Assembly: GCA_016792685.1 (NCBI GenBank)
Contig: JAEULQ010000072.1
Location: 1-32,539 of the forward strand
DNA: 32,539 nt
Direction: 5' to 3'
From: Tabrizicola sp.
GTDB taxonomy: Bacteria; Pseudomonadota; Alphaproteobacteria; Rhodobacterales; Rhodobacteraceae
Positions within the stretch are counted from its first letter, which is position 1; each line of letters starts with the position of its first letter. A program made the translations under genes and the position numbers. Below the pieces are notes generated by a model. The model did not search any database and was not told where the DNA came from. It saw nothing but the letters and a program-made list of their open reading frames with translations. Shown piece by piece: positions 15,487 through 22,940 of the stretch.

Positions 15487-16214
15487 GTCGGGTCAAAGAG
15501 ATCGGGCCGGTCACGTTCCAGCGGTTCAAGGTAGGAGATCAGCTGGCGCAGATGGCTGCGTACCGCCAGTCGGGCCTGTGCAGGATCGCGCGCCTCAAGC
15601 GCCGCAAGGATCGCTTGGTGCTCGGCCAGCGTGGCAGGTATCCGACCCGGCACCGGCAGCACCAGTTGCCGCGCCCGGTTCACATGCAGCCAGGCGGTTT
15701 CGGACACCTGAGCAAGCTTTGGAAACCCGGTGAAATTGAGCAAGAGCTCATGCATCGCCGCATCCATCGCATAGAATCCGGGCGTATCGCCATCGGCCAC
15801 CAGGGCCGCCTGAACGGTCAGGTTTCGCCGTAAAAGCGTCAACTGCTCATCCGTAATCCGCTCGGCCACGCGTTCGATGGCGGCAAGCTCGATCGCCTCG
15901 CGCAGAAAGGCGCCTTCGCGAATCTCCTGCATCGAGAACCGCGCGACAAAAGTCCCCGCCTGCGGCACGACATCGACCAGCCCTTCCGCCTGCAGCCGGG
16001 CCACTGCATCGGCCACCGGACTACGACTGACCCCAAGCGCATCGCAGATTTCGGGCTTGCGCAGGATTTCGCCCGGCCGATAGGTCAGGGACAGGATTGC
16101 CTGGCGCAGCGTCTGATAGACCCGTTGCCCGAGCGAGCCCGAGAACTCTGTCAAGGGCTTTAGTCGCAGAGTTGCGGACGGCTCTTGTTCGGCGGGCGGG
16201 GCTGGTTGTAACAT
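15483..16214 (-). CDS. GntR-family transcriptional regulator (FCD/FadR subfamily)
   Basis: DNA-binding regulator, probably a ligand-relieved repressor of the surrounding sugar genes. The winged helix spans about residues 33-95 (VYQTLRQAIL, RKPEICDALGVSRSPVADAVARLQAEGLV). The C-terminal FCD domain has the metal or ligand residues MDAAMHELL (Asp, His), LAEHQAIL (His) and AVRSHLRQ (His). The ATG at 16214 has no ribosome-binding site and lies one base from operator 3, so the real start may be downstream, for example TTG at 16154 (MTEFSGSLGQRVY), or the message may be leaderless. It is the first gene of an operon with the TIM-barrel and PfkB genes, implying autoregulation. Confidence 0.87.
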   Translation of the reverse strand: MLQPAPPAEQEPSATLRLKPLTEFSGSLGQRVYQTLRQAILSLTYRPGEILRKPEICDALGVSRSPVADAVARLQAEGLVDVVPQAGTFVARFSMQEIREGAFLREAIELAAIERVAERITDEQLTLLRRNLTVQAALVADGDTPGFYAMDAAMHELLLNFTGFPKLAQVSETAWLHVNRARQLVLPVPGRIPATLAEHQAILAALEARDPAQARLAVRSHLRQLISYLEPLERDRPDLFDPT

Positions 16215-16215
16215 G

Positions 16216-16227
16216 CTAACATGTTAG
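16216..16227. promoter_or_regulatory. Operator 3: palindrome CTAACATGTTAG beside gntR
   Basis: Identical to operator 1. An overlapping half-copy, TAACATG at 16209-16215, extends it toward gntR, giving two overlapping palindromic frames (GTAACATGCTAAC and the main site). It lies between the divergent gntR and altronate-dehydratase-like genes, 35 bp before the latter's ATG. Autoregulation and control of both arms follow if this is the GntR site. Confidence 0.7.
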
Positions 16228-16261
16228 GCACCTGTGCCGGGCTGTCAAGGAAGGGACGATC

Positions 16262-17773
16262 ATGCCAGAAGCGGTGATCCGGCTGCACGGAGCCGACAAT
16301 GTTGCCATTGCCCTGCGCGACCTGCCCCTTGGTGCCAAGGCCGAGGGTGTTCCCGCGGCCTTGCCCGGTCCGGTTCCGCGCGGCCACAAGATCGCGCTGC
16401 GCGACATTGCGCGCGGGCAAGAGGTGATCCGCTACGGCCAGATCATTGGTCAGGCGACCGAGGATATTCCCGCTGGCGCCCATGTCCACAGCCACAACCT
16501 CGGCATGGGACCGCATTCCAGCGACTACGCCATCGGCAGCGAATGCCTGACCCTGCCGCCACTGCCACCGCGCAGTTTCCAGGGCTACCACCGGCCCGAC
16601 GGCACCGTTGGCACGCGGAACTACCTTGGCATCCTCACGTCGGTGAACTGCTCGGGCTCCGTCGCCCGCTTCATCGCCGAAGCCGCCGAAAAGGACCCCG
16701 TCCTCGGCGCGATGCCTGGTATCGACGGGATTGTGCCGATCGTCCACCAGACTGGCTGCGGCATGTCGGGGACCAACGAAGGCTATGCGACGCTGATGCG
16801 GACGCTGAAGGGCTATGCCCGGAACCCGAACTTCGGCGGCATCCTTCTGGTCGGCCTTGGCTGCGAGGTGATGCAGGTCCCCGACCTCGTGGGTCAGGGC
16901 CGCCTTCGGCCCGACGGCAATTTCCGCTACATGACGATCCAGGGCGAAGGCGGCACGCGGGCCACGATCGAACGCGCCCTGGGCGTCCTGCGCGAGATGG
17001 CCGAAGTCGCAGGCCGCACCAGCCGCGCGCCTGCCCCGGTCTCGAAACTGATGATCGGACTGCAATGCGGCGGTTCGGACGGCTATTCCGGCATCACCGC
17101 AAACCCTGCACTTGGGCATGCCTCGGACCTTCTGGTGCGGATGGGCGGCACGACGATCCTGTCGGAGACGCCCGAGATCTACGGGGCCGAACACCTTCTG
17201 ACCCGGCGCGCGGTCAGCCGCGAAGTGGGCGAGACGCTGCTGGAACGCATCCGCTGGTGGGAGGACTACACTGCCAGAAACGATGGCGAGATGGACAACA
17301 ACCCCTCGCCCGGCAACAAGCGCGGCGGGCTGACGACGATCCTGGAAAAGTCGCTGGGCGCGGTTGCCAAGGGCGGCACTGCCCCCCTCTCCGGCGTCTA
17401 CAAATTCGCCGAACCGATCACCACGCCCGGCTTCACCTATATGGACAGCCCCGGCTACGACCCCTGCTCGGTCACCGGCCAGATCGCATCCGGCGCCACG
17501 ATGATCGTCTTCACCACCGGACGCGGCTCGGTCTCGGGCTACAAGCCCAGCCCCTGCATCAAGCTGGCCACCAACAATGAGATGTATGCCCGGATGAAGG
17601 AGGACATGGACATCAACTGCGGCGACATCATCGACGGGGTCTCGATCGAAGCGAAGGGCGAGGAGATTCTGGAAAAAATCATTGCGGTCGCCTCGGGAGA
17701 GCAGACACTCTCGGAACAGCTCGGCTTCGGCGGGGCAGAATTCGTCCCCTGGCAGATCGGAGCCGTGATGTGA
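16262..17773 (+). CDS. UxaA-family altronate/sugar-acid dehydratase
   Basis: 503 residues combining the N-terminal SAF domain (residues 1-90, ending [12 protein letters not shown]) and the large catalytic domain in one chain, as in altronate and galactarate dehydratases. Characteristic segments are [57 protein letters not shown] and [17 protein letters not shown]. These iron-dependent enzymes remove water from aldonates or aldarates to give 2-keto-3-deoxy acids. AAGGAAGGGA precedes the ATG. The substrate need not be D-altronate: no UxaB or UxaC is visible. It heads a three-gene operon with a methyltransferase and an alpha/beta hydrolase, and is divergent from gntR across operator 3. Confidence 0.88.
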   Translation: MPEAVIRLHGADNVAIALRDLPLGAKAEGVPAALPGPVPRGHKIALRDIARGQEVIRYGQIIGQATEDIPAGAHVHSHNLGMGPHSSDYAIGSECLTLPPLPPRSFQGYHRPDGTVGTRNYLGILTSVNCSGSVARFIAEAAEKDPVLGAMPGIDGIVPIVHQTGCGMSGTNEGYATLMRTLKGYARNPNFGGILLVGLGCEVMQVPDLVGQGRLRPDGNFRYMTIQGEGGTRATIERALGVLREMAEVAGRTSRAPAPVSKLMIGLQCGGSDGYSGITANPALGHASDLLVRMGGTTILSETPEIYGAEHLLTRRAVSREVGETLLERIRWWEDYTARNDGEMDNNPSPGNKRGGLTTILEKSLGAVAKGGTAPLSGVYKFAEPITTPGFTYMDSPGYDPCSVTGQIASGATMIVFTTGRGSVSGYKPSPCIKLATNNEMYARMKEDMDINCGDIIDGVSIEAKGEEILEKIIAVASGEQTLSEQLGFGGAEFVPWQIGAVM

Positions 17774-18540
17774 GCGAAGACCACTATCCCCCCCGCCTGA
17801 TCGCGATGCTGGAAGCGGTCTGGGGCGAGGGTTTCCTGTCTCCCGGCGGCCCGGATGAGGTGGCTCGCGTGCTCGAAGGCCACGATCTGCGCGGCAAGTC
17901 GGTGCTCGACATCGGTTGCGGAGCCGGCGGGATCGACGTCGCATTGGTGACAAATCACGGTGCGGGATACGTGACCGGCATCGATGTCGAAGACCCGGTG
18001 TTGACCCGGGCCCGCGCGCTGGTGGCCGAAAAGGGCCTGACCGACCGTATCGGCCTTGTGAAGGTCGCTCCGGGGCCCCTGCCCTTTCCCCCGGGAACCT
18101 TCGATGTCGTCTTTTCGAAGGATTCGATCATCCACATTCCCGACAAGATGGCGCTGATGGCCGAGGTCTCCCGTGTGCTGAAACCCGGCGGCTGGTTCCT
18201 GGCTTCTGACTGGTTGATCGGAACGGAAGACATCTCGCCGCAGATGGCCGAATACATCGCGTCCGAAGGTCTGGATTTTGGCATGGCCACGCCCGCCCGA
18301 TATGGGGCCGCAATGGTGGCGCAGGGCTTCACCAATCTTCGCATCGCTTCACGCAATGCCTGGTACCGCGAGGAAGCCCGCCGCGAGGTCGCCAGGATGA
18401 AAGGCGAACTGGGCGCCCGGGCCGCCAGCGTGGTCGGACAGGATTTCGTCGACCACAACATCGCGATCTGGGAACGGATGATCCCGGTTCTCGACACGGG
18501 CGAACACTGCCCGACGCATCTGGCAGGCAGAAAGCCGTGA
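17770..18540 (+). CDS. SAM-dependent class I methyltransferase
   Basis: 256 residues, Rossmann-type. Motif I is [11 protein letters not shown] (residues 44-54), motif II GIDVED, then [22 protein letters not shown] and [13 protein letters not shown]. The [11 protein letters not shown] segment resembles phosphoethanolamine N-methyltransferase-like proteins, and the C-terminus ([21 protein letters not shown]) also fits that broad group. The GTG start overlaps the dehydratase stop (GTGA), so translation is coupled. A methyltransferase is unusual in a sugar-acid operon; it may modify or detoxify an intermediate, or the imported substrate may be a methylated or amino-linked sugar. Substrate unknown. 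Confidence 0.8.
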   Translation: MSEDHYPPRLIAMLEAVWGEGFLSPGGPDEVARVLEGHDLRGKSVLDIGCGAGGIDVALVTNHGAGYVTGIDVEDPVLTRARALVAEKGLTDRIGLVKVAPGPLPFPPGTFDVVFSKDSIIHIPDKMALMAEVSRVLKPGGWFLASDWLIGTEDISPQMAEYIASEGLDFGMATPARYGAAMVAQGFTNLRIASRNAWYREEARREVARMKGELGARAASVVGQDFVDHNIAIWERMIPVLDTGEHCPTHLAGRKP

Positions 18541-19334
18541 TCCCCTCTTATCGCTGGCCCGACCCCGACCGCGACTATGCGAATGGCGCCTTCATCCCGG
18601 GCGGGGCCGACTATCCGGCCCGCTGGACCGCCCGGGCCGCGGCCTTCCGCCAGGCGCTTGGCGGCAAGGCAAGGCTTGATGTCGCCTATGGCCCGAAACC
18701 ACGCCAGAAGCTCGATCTCTTCCTGCCGGATGAACCGCCACGGGGGCTCGTGGTTTTCGTCCATGGCGGATACTGGCATCTCTTTTCCAAATCCGAATGG
18801 TCGCATCTGGCGGCGGGTCCCCTGGCCCGCGGGTTTGCGGTGGCCTTTCCCGGCTATACGCTCGCCCCCGAAGCCCGGCTTTCCGCCATGACTGCCGAGA
18901 TCGCCAGCGCCTGCCGCTTTCTGTCGGCCGAGGTCGGTGGCCCGATGGTCGTCACCGGTCATTCCGCCGGGGGCCACCTCTCTGCCCGCATGGGCTGCGC
19001 CGATCTTGAGCTGCCCGTGGCGCGGGTCGTGCCGATCTCACCCCTGGCTGAACTTGGACCGCTGATCGCCACCGGGATGAACGCAACCCTTGGGATCGAC
19101 GCCGCCGAGGCTGCCGAAGAAAGCCCCGCGCGACTGCAGTTGCGCGACGGGGTCACGGCCCATGTCTGGGTCGGGGCCGAGGAGCGCCCGGCCTTCCTCT
19201 GGCAGGCCCGGGTCCTGTCCGAGGAATGGGCCTGCCCCTGGACCGCCGATCCAGGCCGGCACCACTTTGATGTGATCGACGCGCTGGAGGACCCCGCTTC
19301 GCCCCTTTGCAAGGTGCTGCTGCAGGGGTTGTAG
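18537..19334 (+). CDS. Alpha/beta-hydrolase (kynurenine formamidase/esterase-like)
   Basis: 265 residues. The oxyanion-hole motif [10 protein letters not shown] (residues 72-81) and nucleophile elbow TGHSAGGH (Ser143) are intact, and a C-terminal [11 protein letters not shown] segment supplies the catalytic His. The N-terminal [18 protein letters not shown] and the HGGYW motif resemble bacterial arylformamidase-like esterases of the HSL/BD-FAE group. GTG start overlapping the methyltransferase stop (GTGA). In the context of an aldose dehydrogenase and sugar-acid dehydratase it could remove an acyl or formyl group or open a lactone. Last gene of its operon. Confidence 0.82.
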   Translation: MIPSYRWPDPDRDYANGAFIPGGADYPARWTARAAAFRQALGGKARLDVAYGPKPRQKLDLFLPDEPPRGLVVFVHGGYWHLFSKSEWSHLAAGPLARGFAVAFPGYTLAPEARLSAMTAEIASACRFLSAEVGGPMVVTGHSAGGHLSARMGCADLELPVARVVPISPLAELGPLIATGMNATLGIDAAEAAEESPARLQLRDGVTAHVWVGAEERPAFLWQARVLSEEWACPWTADPGRHHFDVIDALEDPASPLCKVLLQGL

Positions 19335-19467
19335 CCGGGTCTGCCCACAGTGGACATTTCCGGATTTCCATTTCCTCTCAATGCCTTGCTTGTGGGCGTT
19401 AGGGATTTCTTAGTGTCGGATGACCCTACGCGGAACCAGCCGGTTCCTGCGCCCCGGGCCGAAAGGG

Positions 19468-19486
19468 GACATGCCAGTGGCATGTC
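19468..19486. repeat. Inverted repeat with TGCCAGTGGCA core (copy A)
   Basis: GACATGCCA-G-TGGCATGTC, a perfect inverted repeat around a single central G. It shares the 11-base core TGCCAGTGGCA with the repeat at 19620-19644, while the outer arms differ but stay complementary, as expected for a conserved hairpin. Confidence 0.8.
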
Positions 19487-19619
19487 ACCCGGTCCGGCTG
19501 GCCCTGACGCAAGGAAGGGCCAAGGGGGTGTCGGATATCCCAAAGCGATTGGGGTACGGGCGACGCCCGCCCCGGTGGGCGCATTTGCGCCCGCCGCCCG
19601 GGGGGGGTGATGAGGGATA

Positions 19620-19644
19620 GGAAACCTGCCAGTGGCAGGTTTCC
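19620..19644. repeat. Inverted repeat with TGCCAGTGGCA core (copy B)
   Basis: A 25-bp inverted repeat with 12-bp perfect arms (GGAAACCTGCCA and its complement) around a central G. It has the same core as copy A, 152 bp away. It is followed by a CCCC run rather than U-rich sequence, so it is not a standard intrinsic terminator. Confidence 0.8.
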
Positions 19645-19881
19645 CCGAAGAACGCCGCGCCCGTGGCGCGGCCGGGAGGCGCCGGCCGTACGCGGGGCGC
19701 GCGGCCGGGGAAAGCTGCACCGTCAGCACTTGGCCCGAGGCGATGGCTTCGGGCCAGGGATGTGTTGATTCCATGCAGGATGATCCCGCTCGAGGGCTTG
19801 CCCAGCACCCGCTCGTCATGGGCTTCGTCCTCCCTCGAGGGCCTCGCGAGGAGAAGTCGAAGGCGCACGACGTGCTGGCTG

Positions 19882-20748
19882 TCAGAGCAGCATCGCTTCT
19901 TCCGCGCGACGCGCTTCGGCTTCCCGGGCCGCTTCGATCTTGGCCTTCCGCTGACGGTTCATCTCGTAGACCAGCGCCAGAATCAGCGTCAGCAGGATCA
20001 GGAGGAAGGCCAGCGCATTGATCTTCGGCGTGATCCCGGCCCGCACCTGGCTGAAGACATAGACCGTCAACGTCGTGTCATTCGCCTTGGTGAAAAGCGT
20101 GACGTTGAAGTTCTCGATCGATTGGAAGAAGGCAATCGCCGCCGAAGCCGCAATCGCGGGGTAGAGATGCGGCAACAGGATACGCCGCAGCACCTGACCG
20201 TGGTTGGCGCCAAGGTCCAGCGCTGCCTCTTCCAGGCCTGGATCAAAGCTCTGCAGCCGTGCCAGCACCAGTAGCATCACATAGGCCGCGATGTAGCTCA
20301 CTTGCCCCAGCGTCGCCAGATGCAGGCCCCGGCCGAAGAAGAAGAACTCGTCCGCCCCGAATGTATGGCCCAGCTGGTTCCAGAACAGCACGGTCGAGAT
20401 GCCGATCACCAGGCCCGGCGCCAGCACCGGCGCGACCATGAACCCGTAAAGCGTCGCCCGCACCTTGCCCGAGATCGAGTTCAGCACGATGGCCGCCGCT
20501 GTCCCGATCGGCACGGCCAGCGCGACAACCGCCAGCGCTACGAGGATCGAGTTGAGGAAAGCCCCCCACATCACCTCATCCGCCCAGAGCTCGCCGAACC
20601 AGCGCCAGGTGAAACCCTTCCAGGGCGCCACCGTCGGCAACTTGCTGTCGTTGAACGCCGCCCCCGCCATGACGACCAGCGGAACCAGCAGGTAAAGGAT
20701 GAACAGCGTGAAGTAGAGCTGTCCCAGAAATGCGCGATTCCGGATCAT
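19882..20748 (-). CDS. ABC transporter permease, PotC type
   Basis: 288-residue inner-membrane permease of the spermidine/putrescine (POT) class. It has six or so hydrophobic segments and the EAA loop LEEAALDLGANHGQVLRRILLPHLYP (about residue 185), typical of PotC. The start is ATG 20748, overlapping the stop of the PotB-type gene (ATGA); the frame is open further upstream only as a shadow of that gene. The C-terminal tail is strongly charged (RQRKAKIEAAREAEARRAEEAMLL), cytoplasmic, and longer than usual. Last gene of the operon. Confidence 0.88.
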   Translation of the reverse strand: MIRNRAFLGQLYFTLFILYLLVPLVVMAGAAFNDSKLPTVAPWKGFTWRWFGELWADEVMWGAFLNSILVALAVVALAVPIGTAAAIVLNSISGKVRATLYGFMVAPVLAPGLVIGISTVLFWNQLGHTFGADEFFFFGRGLHLATLGQVSYIAAYVMLLVLARLQSFDPGLEEAALDLGANHGQVLRRILLPHLYPAIAASAAIAFFQSIENFNVTLFTKANDTTLTVYVFSQVRAGITPKINALAFLLILLTLILALVYEMNRQRKAKIEAAREAEARRAEEAMLL

Positions 20749-21680
20749 TTGGCGATATCCGACAGTTTGACCTTGAAGACCCGCATCGCCAGGATCACGA
20801 ACATGATGCAGACCAGAAGGAAGATCATCGAGTAGGCCGCACCGGTGTTCCAGTCGAGCGCATCGTTGAACCAGGTGTAGATCGTCTGCGGGAACCAGTT
20901 GGCCTTGGTCGACCCGACGACCGTGGGCACCAGCAGCGACCCGGCGGACAGCATGAACACCATCACGCAGCCGCTGGCGATACCCGGTTTCGCGTGTGGT
21001 ATGATCACCCGCCAATGCGTGCGCCACCAGGGCGAGCCCAGATCCTCGGCCGCCTCGATCTGGTTGGTGTCAAGCGAGGTGATCGCCGTGTAGATCGGGA
21101 ACAGCATGAAGAGGACGTAGCAATAGGTCAGCACGATCACGATGGCATCATAAGAGGTGAAGATGCCGTTCTGCCACCGGATGCCCTGGTCGATGAGACC
21201 CAGCCCCTTCAGAAGCGCATTCAGCGGTCCGTTGAAGGTCAGGATGATGTACCAGGCAAAGGCCCGCAGCGCCTCGCTGACCCACATCGGGATGAAGAGC
21301 AGCAAAAGCAGCGTGGGGATCGACTTCGGGCTCGCGACCTTCGCCAGGAAGTAGGCCAGCGGATAGGCCAGGACCAGCGTCATGAAGGTGACGAGGGCCG
21401 AGAAGAAGACCGTGTCGACAAAGGTGCTGACGTGAATCGGGATCGTGATCGGAATGCCGAACCAGTTTGTCTCGATCGGGTTGGCCAGGACCTTTTCATA
21501 GTTCTGCAGCGTGAAGACATCCTTCGGCCCGTCAAGTTCGCTGACGGGCAGATAGGGAAAGAAGCTCTCGAACAGCATCGAGAAGTTCGGCAGCACGATC
21601 AGGACAAGGATCCAGAACGCGACCATCAGGCAGAAGATCGTCGTCAGGCCGGTCCCATAGCGGCGGAGCAGGTCCTGCAT
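20745..21680 (-). CDS. ABC transporter permease, PotB type
   Basis: 311-residue permease subunit of the POT class. A first transmembrane segment (about residues 15-35) is followed by a long periplasmic region, then five segments and the EAA loop QIEAAEDLGSPWWRTHWRVIIPHAKPG (about residue 210). Partner of the following PotC-type protein. The gene begins 4 bp after the ATPase stop, so the three genes at 19882-22767 form a tight unit. Substrate is probably a polyamine or similar cation, but POT-class systems also carry other compounds. Confidence 0.9.
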   Translation of the reverse strand: MQDLLRRYGTGLTTIFCLMVAFWILVLIVLPNFSMLFESFFPYLPVSELDGPKDVFTLQNYEKVLANPIETNWFGIPITIPIHVSTFVDTVFFSALVTFMTLVLAYPLAYFLAKVASPKSIPTLLLLLFIPMWVSEALRAFAWYIILTFNGPLNALLKGLGLIDQGIRWQNGIFTSYDAIVIVLTYCYVLFMLFPIYTAITSLDTNQIEAAEDLGSPWWRTHWRVIIPHAKPGIASGCVMVFMLSAGSLLVPTVVGSTKANWFPQTIYTWFNDALDWNTGAAYSMIFLLVCIMFVILAMRVFKVKLSDIAK

Positions 21681-21684
21681 GGCC

Positions 21685-22767
21685 TCAGCCCCTTACATTC
21701 GCGTCGGGCAGAAGCAGTGCCCGGGCGGCATCGAAGCTGGCAAAGACCTTCTCGCCCACGCCCGGCACCACTGTGACCCCGTCGTTCTTCACTTCCGCCG
21801 ACAGACGCTTGCCGCCCGCCGCAACCCCATGGACCGAGATGAAGGCGCCCTCGAAGGCGACTTCGGTCACTTCCATCTCGACCGAATTTTCGGCGGCCTT
21901 GGTCTTGGACAGGACCGTGTGCTCAGGCCGGACATAAAGCTTCAGCGCCTTTCCCTGCGCTTCCGGAGAGACCTTCGCGCGGAAGCTGCCATGGGCGCCG
22001 GTCATCCCGGCCATGCCACCCGAAACCGCGCCGACGTCGCCCTCGAAGATGTTGTTTTCGCCCACGAAACTGGCCACGAAACCATTGACCGGATTGTCAT
22101 AGATGTCACGCGGGGCAGCGATCTGCTGGATGCGGCCCTGGGACATGACGCCCACCCGGTCCGACATCGCCAGGGCTTCGCCCTGGTCATGGGTGATATA
22201 GATGAAGGTCACGCCCGTCCGCTTCTGGATCGCGCGCAGTTCGGCCCGCATGTGCTGGCGCAGCTTCAAGTCCAGCGCCGACAGAGGTTCGTCCAGCAGC
22301 ATCACCGAGGGCTCAACCGCCAGCGCCCGGGCAATCGCGACCCGCTGCTTCTGGCCGCCCGAAAGCTGGCTGACCATCTTGTCCGCCGCCCCTGGCAGGT
22401 CGACCAGCTTCAAAAGCTCTTCGGCCCGCGCGCGCCGCGTGGCCTTGTCGACGCCCCGCACTTCCAGCCCGAACGAGATGTTTTCCCAGATCGGCATCAG
22501 CGGGAACAGCGCGAGGTTCTGGAAGATGAGAGCCGTCGGCCGCTGGTTCGGCCGCGTGCCCTTCACGTCCTTGCCGCCGATCTTGATCGCGCCTTCGGTC
22601 GGCTCGATGAACCCCGACACCATCCGAAGGATCGTGGTCTTGCCGCAGCCAGAAGGCCCGAGGAACGAGAAGAACTCGCCCGGCTTGATCGACACATTGG
22701 CATTGTCCACGGCCCGGAAGGTGCCGAAGTCGCAGCAGACATTTTCCAGATCAATTCCCGCGCTCAT
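21685..22767 (-). CDS. ABC transporter ATP-binding protein, PotA type
   Basis: 360 residues. Walker A GPSGCGKTT (about residue 38), Q-loop LIFQNLALFP, signature LSGGQKQRVAIARAL, Walker B VMLLDEPLSALD and H-loop ITHDQGEALAMSDR are intact. The C-terminal TOBE domain includes LYVRPEHT and a VTEVAFEGAFISVH segment. It is read 173 bp downstream of the binding-protein gene, across a strong terminator hairpin, implying reduced read-through or a separate promoter. GGGGGGA occurs upstream of the ATG. The 22768-22886 gap holds no gene. Confidence 0.9.
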   Translation of the reverse strand: MSAGIDLENVCCDFGTFRAVDNANVSIKPGEFFSFLGPSGCGKTTILRMVSGFIEPTEGAIKIGGKDVKGTRPNQRPTALIFQNLALFPLMPIWENISFGLEVRGVDKATRRARAEELLKLVDLPGAADKMVSQLSGGQKQRVAIARALAVEPSVMLLDEPLSALDLKLRQHMRAELRAIQKRTGVTFIYITHDQGEALAMSDRVGVMSQGRIQQIAAPRDIYDNPVNGFVASFVGENNIFEGDVGAVSGGMAGMTGAHGSFRAKVSPEAQGKALKLYVRPEHTVLSKTKAAENSVEMEVTEVAFEGAFISVHGVAAGGKRLSAEVKNDGVTVVPGVGEKVFASFDAARALLLPDANVRG

Positions 22768-22886
22768 CCCGCGTGGTCCCCCCGAGTGTCATTCTTTTTG
22801 TGCAGGCTAGCAGGCAGTCTGGCCCAGTCAAAGTGTATCGCCAGTTCAGGCCGGGATTTCAGTCCAGACCGACCAGCCGATGCCCG

Positions 22887-22923
22887 AAAAAGTCACGCCG
22901 AGCCCTTTCGGACCCGGCGTGAC
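22887..22923 (-). terminator. Intrinsic terminator between PotD-type and PotA-type genes
   Basis: On the minus strand: GTCACGCCG, a 14-base loop, CGGCGTGAC, then TTTTT. It is a textbook rho-independent terminator 18 bp after the binding-protein stop but upstream of the ATPase and permease genes of the same system, so it would limit expression of the membrane parts relative to the binding protein. Confidence 0.88.
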
Positions 22924-22940
22924 CCCAATTATGCGCGCAC

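Larger units (their letters stand above)
19335..19881. other. Gene-free, hairpin-rich region between convergent genes
   Basis: 547 bp separate the rightward hydrolase from the leftward permease. Short open frames exist in several directions, but none has a ribosome-binding site, recognisable domain or normal composition. The region holds several inverted repeats (19468-19486, 19577-19592, 19620-19644, 19731-19756) and very GC-rich stretches around 19650-19710. It may be a bidirectional terminator zone, a repeat element, or the remnant of a lost gene. Confidence 0.6.

Noticed and set aside
16160-17953. 597-codon open frame on the minus strand opposite the UxaA-family gene
   Set aside because: Low-complexity Arg/Gly/Ala/Asp-rich translation and overlap with gntR and the dehydratase mark it as a shadow.
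19350-19819. Short open frames on both strands in the hairpin-rich gap
   Set aside because: No ribosome-binding sites, no recognisable domains, overlapping frames with skewed composition, and inverted repeats running through them.
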